This document shows, one piece after another, positions 61,602 through 64,000 of a stretch of DNA of 64,000 nt. This DNA comes from Alphaproteobacteria bacterium. GTDB taxonomy: Bacteria; Pseudomonadota; Alphaproteobacteria; Rickettsiales; UBA998. The notes under the pieces are model-generated. The model did not search any database. It saw only the letters and a program-made list of their open reading frames with translations, and had not been told where the DNA came from. The stretch lies in NCBI GenBank assembly GCA_004293935.1, contig RDZH01000012.1, forward strand, positions 62,001 through 126,000, written 5' to 3'. The position numbers were made by a program, and so were the translations under genes. Every line of letters begins with the position of its first letter. Positions within the stretch are counted from its first letter, which is position 1.

Positions 61602-62810
61602 CTACACACCCTGATGCTGCAAAATACCGCGCTTTGCGGTTGCCTCCTGCACAGAGATCATTTCAAATGCTTCAGCAACATAAGTGATAGCTTGGTCAAT
61701 TTCTTCTTCTGTGGTGAAGCGTCCAATCCCAAAACGGATGGTGGTATGGGTCTGATCTTCCGCAGCCCCCAAGGCTTGCAACGTATAGGATGGTTCCATG
61801 GTTGCAGAACTGCACGCCGAACCCGAAGAGATCGCCAAATCTTTGAGGGCAAGCATGAGGGATGCCCCCTCTTTAATAGGAAAACGTATGCTAATATTCC
61901 CCACCCAACGCTTAGTGGGATGCCCATTCAGTGTCGCTTGCGGCACATGAGACAACACGCCTGCAAAAAAGCGATGTGATAAACGTGCAATACGGTCATG
62001 CTCTTCACGCATATCATGCATGGCTATTTCTGCACTTTTTCCAAGCGCGACAACAAGGGGAACGGGCAGCGTACCTGAACGCATCCCGCGCTCTTGCCCG
62101 CCGCCATGCAGTAATGGTTCAAGGCGCACACGTGGACGACGGCGCACATATAACGCCCCAATACCTTTAGGGGCATAGATTTTATGCCCAGAAATGCTCA
62201 TAATATCAATGTTCATTTCATCGACATGAATGGGGATTTTCCCAAAGGCTTGTGCGGCATCCGTATGGAAGAACACGCCACGATCACGGCACAAAGCTCC
62301 TATCTTTTCAATAGGCTGAATAACGCCAATTTCATTATGCACCATCATCACGCTCACCAATGCGGTACGGTCTGTTATGGCGTGTTTAATGCGATCCACA
62401 TCCACCAATCCATCACGTTCGACAGGCACATAGGTGACACGAAAGCCCTCACGTTCCAGCGCACGGCATGATTCTAATACGCAACGATGCTCTGTGTTCA
62501 GCGTCACAATATGATCTTTCTTTTCACGAAAAAAATGCGCAATGCCTTTAATGGCGATATTATTAGATTCTGTTGCGCCCGAGGTAAAAATAATTTCCTT
62601 ATCCGATGCCCCAATGAGGCGCGCCACATCTTGACGTGCTTGCTCCACCCCTGCTTCTGCATCCCAGCCATAAAGATGATTGCGTGAATGAGGATTTCCG
62701 AATTTGGTAGCAAAATAGGGCATCATTGCATTCATAACGCGAGGATCAACAGGGGTCGTAGACTGATAATCCATATAGATCGGATAATGCGCAGGCGAGT
62801 TCAACATCAT
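61602..62810 (-). CDS. iscS: cysteine desulfurase IscS
   Basis: PLP enzyme that takes sulfur from cysteine for Fe-S clusters and tRNA thiolation. 402 residues. [47 protein letters not shown], the Schiff-base lysine in [28 protein letters not shown] and the mobile loop Cys in [13 protein letters not shown] identify group I (IscS). AGGAGATCACTT precedes the ATG. No iscR, iscU or iscA is seen inside the window downstream. Confidence 0.95.
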   Translation of the reverse strand: MMLNSPAHYPIYMDYQSTTPVDPRVMNAMMPYFATKFGNPHSRNHLYGWDAEAGVEQARQDVARLIGASDKEIIFTSGATESNNIAIKGIAHFFREKKDHIVTLNTEHRCVLESCRALEREGFRVTYVPVERDGLVDVDRIKHAITDRTALVSVMMVHNEIGVIQPIEKIGALCRDRGVFFHTDAAQAFGKIPIHVDEMNIDIMSISGHKIYAPKGIGALYVRRRPRVRLEPLLHGGGQERGMRSGTLPVPLVVALGKSAEIAMHDMREEHDRIARLSHRFFAGVLSHVPQATLNGHPTKRWVGNISIRFPIKEGASLMLALKDLAISSGSACSSATMEPSYTLQALGAAEDQTHTTIRFGIGRFTTEEEIDQAITYVAEAFEMISVQEATAKRGILQHQGV

Positions 62811-62831
62811 AAGTGATCTCCTAATATCGAC

Positions 62832-62847
62832 AATATATTAATATATT
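62832..62847. promoter_or_regulatory. 16-nt AT palindrome upstream of iscS
   Basis: AATATATTAATATATT is a perfect palindrome 22 nt before the iscS start. It may be an operator, but it does not match the IscR or RirA consensus that I know, and AT-only palindromes arise easily by chance. Confidence 0.25.
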
Positions 62848-62933
62848 CTTATCTCCAAAGCTAGATCTTTTTCTCTGATGCGCACAACATACTTCATCTT
62901 ATAAGGCACAAGCTCACGGAGTGCGCCATGTTT

Positions 62934-63737
62934 TCATCTACGAAAAATAAGGGTACATATTTTTTCACTCCGCGTTACATCATAGGTATGGGGAGTCGTG
63001 TGATATGTTCTGCACGCATCATTATAATGTAGCTCCATCACCACATTTCCTTGTATTCCTATACCATCATCCATCTTGCTATCGATATTCCATGCTTCTT
63101 CGGGCATCAATAAAGGTTCATAGAGTTCATGTGAAGATCGTTGCCCGCCAAAAATCATAGGATATTTATGATTCGTGCTGTAGGCATCCGAATTACTATC
63201 CGAATGATGCCCCGGAATCATATCATCTAGGATACTCCATCCGCCACCAGAAAATTTCGATGCAGGAACATTGACGCCAATCGTTGCATCATCAAAAAAA
63301 ATTTGCCCAGATCGCCCCGTGAACGTACCATGAATCATCCCTGCATTTGCTAAATGTTGCCAGAACATAAACATTTCAACATACGCATTTTGAACACTCC
63401 CATGATGCGAACCATAAGTGACATAACCATTACCATCACCATTGCACGTTTGCGTTCCTGTGCCATTACCTGATGCCTGATTATTCTGACAGGATGCACC
63501 CACGGCACTTCCCCAAAAAGCGGTGGCATTGGATAAATCTCCGGGAATCGCACCATATTTGCCACGGAATGTTTGCAATGCCGTTTCAAATTGTTGATAT
63601 TCTGAGGTGATCGCACGCAATTCTGCCGCACGAATGAGGCTTTGACCAGACAATATCCCGCCAGTCAACAATCCCAATACCACCAACACAATAGAAAGCT
63701 CTATTAATGAAAATCCTTGCTTGTATATCATAATCAT
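62934..63737 (-). CDS. prepilin-type pseudopilin
   Basis: 267 residues. The N-terminal MIMIYKQGFSLIELSIVLVV has a short basic leader, the Gly before the Phe, and Glu at +5, typical for type II pseudopilins or type IV pilins. The helix continues into SGQSLIRAAELRAITSEYQQ and the globular region contains FRGKYGAIPGDLSNATAFWG, a common motif in such proteins, and an unusual repeat of Gly/Asn. It has two Cys pairs. The -10 box TAGAAT (63744-63749 on the minus strand) ends 6 nt before the ATG. No secretion genes are adjacent. Confidence 0.82.
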   Translation of the reverse strand: MIMIYKQGFSLIELSIVLVVLGLLTGGILSGQSLIRAAELRAITSEYQQFETALQTFRGKYGAIPGDLSNATAFWGSAVGASCQNNQASGNGTGTQTCNGDGNGYVTYGSHHGSVQNAYVEMFMFWQHLANAGMIHGTFTGRSGQIFFDDATIGVNVPASKFSGGGWSILDDMIPGHHSDSNSDAYSTNHKYPMIFGGQRSSHELYEPLLMPEEAWNIDSKMDDGIGIQGNVVMELHYNDACRTYHTTPHTYDVTRSEKICTLIFRR

Positions 63738-63810
63738 AGCGTGATTCTAGCGGAATTTGTTTAAGAAATTATAAAACGTTCACTTTTTATCAGCCTTATA
63801 AAGACCAAAT

Positions 63811-63845
63811 AAAAAGCGAAAGCACTAGAGAGCTGTGTCTTTCGC
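63811..63845 (-). terminator. terminator of a minus-strand gene beyond the window
   Basis: On the minus strand GCGAAAG ... CTTTCGC forms a stem, extended by CAC/GTG, and is followed by TTTTTATTT. It would end a transcript arriving from beyond 64000. The stretch 63846-64000 shows no supported gene. Confidence 0.5.
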
Positions 63846-64000
63846 GCATCGGTTGCTGCAATTTACGCTCTACCCATTTAATTTTTTCTACCACTCAACC
63901 TAAGGAAATCTCTATAATTTAGCATAAATACACGTTTTCATAAGAAATAATTTGAGATACATTAACGTGTTTGTAACCTGCAATCCGTATAATCAAGATT

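Overview
The window looks like a piece of a free-standing alphaproteobacterial chromosome of moderate GC. The signs are an alphaproteobacterial SspB, a DUF3576 lipoprotein, short-form ProS, zinc-ligand-free L31 and L36, the order chorismate mutase - hisC - tyrA, and 16S rRNA text of alphaproteobacterial type. The 16S rRNA gene stands alone, with its own promoter, processing stem and terminator and no 23S/5S or tRNA behind it. Unlinked rRNA genes are best known in Rickettsiales and a few other deep lineages, but amino-acid biosynthesis, chemotaxis and catabolic genes argue against a strongly reduced obligate intracellular genome. I cannot name the genus. No IS element, phage, CRISPR array or plasmid origin was seen.

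Layout. 1-13 kb: sspB and a class IV aminotransferase; a four-gene operon (single-span protein, TAXI binding protein, winged-helix protein, uracil-DNA glycosylase); dapA-smpB; tRNA-Pro; phoB-fadD; rpmE; a HAD phosphatase with an OmpA-like protein. 12.7-18 kb: an island of unrecognised proteins, including one with two GGDEF-like domains. 18-26 kb: rpsF-rpsR-murJ, a CinA-like protein, a pseudopilin fused to a seven-repeat RCC1-like propeller, and the 16S gene. 26-35 kb: cheY-cheZ overlapping a Slam/DUF560-like outer-membrane translocon, tsaE-amgK-murU (MurNAc salvage), and a secreted FecR protein ending in a TbpB-like barrel. 35-41 kb: aromatic/histidine amino-acid genes, rpmJ, astB. 41-50 kb: three Tad-type (TadE/TadG) proteins, folP, a sensor kinase, a leucyl aminopeptidase, a MarR regulator and a VanX-type dipeptidase. 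50-57 kb: an RTX-type secreted protein, a lipoprotein, lolCD, proS and small hypotheticals. 57-64 kb: an EcsC-like protein, a three-gene cassette (VOC protein, Asp/Glu racemase, VioC/AsnO-like dioxygenase) between two ~150-bp direct repeats, iscS, and a second pseudopilin.

Themes. Cell-envelope work dominates (murJ, amgK/murU, dapA, ddpX, lolCD, OmpA-like, Tad proteins, pseudopilins, Slam-like translocon). The most system-like items are the Slam-like translocon with a plausible TbpB-barrel substrate 3.8 kb away, and the dioxygenase-racemase-VOC cassette. Several genes have a -10 box 6-7 nt before the ATG and no Shine-Dalgarno, suggesting leaderless mRNAs. A dispersed palindromic repeat family sits in many intergenic gaps.
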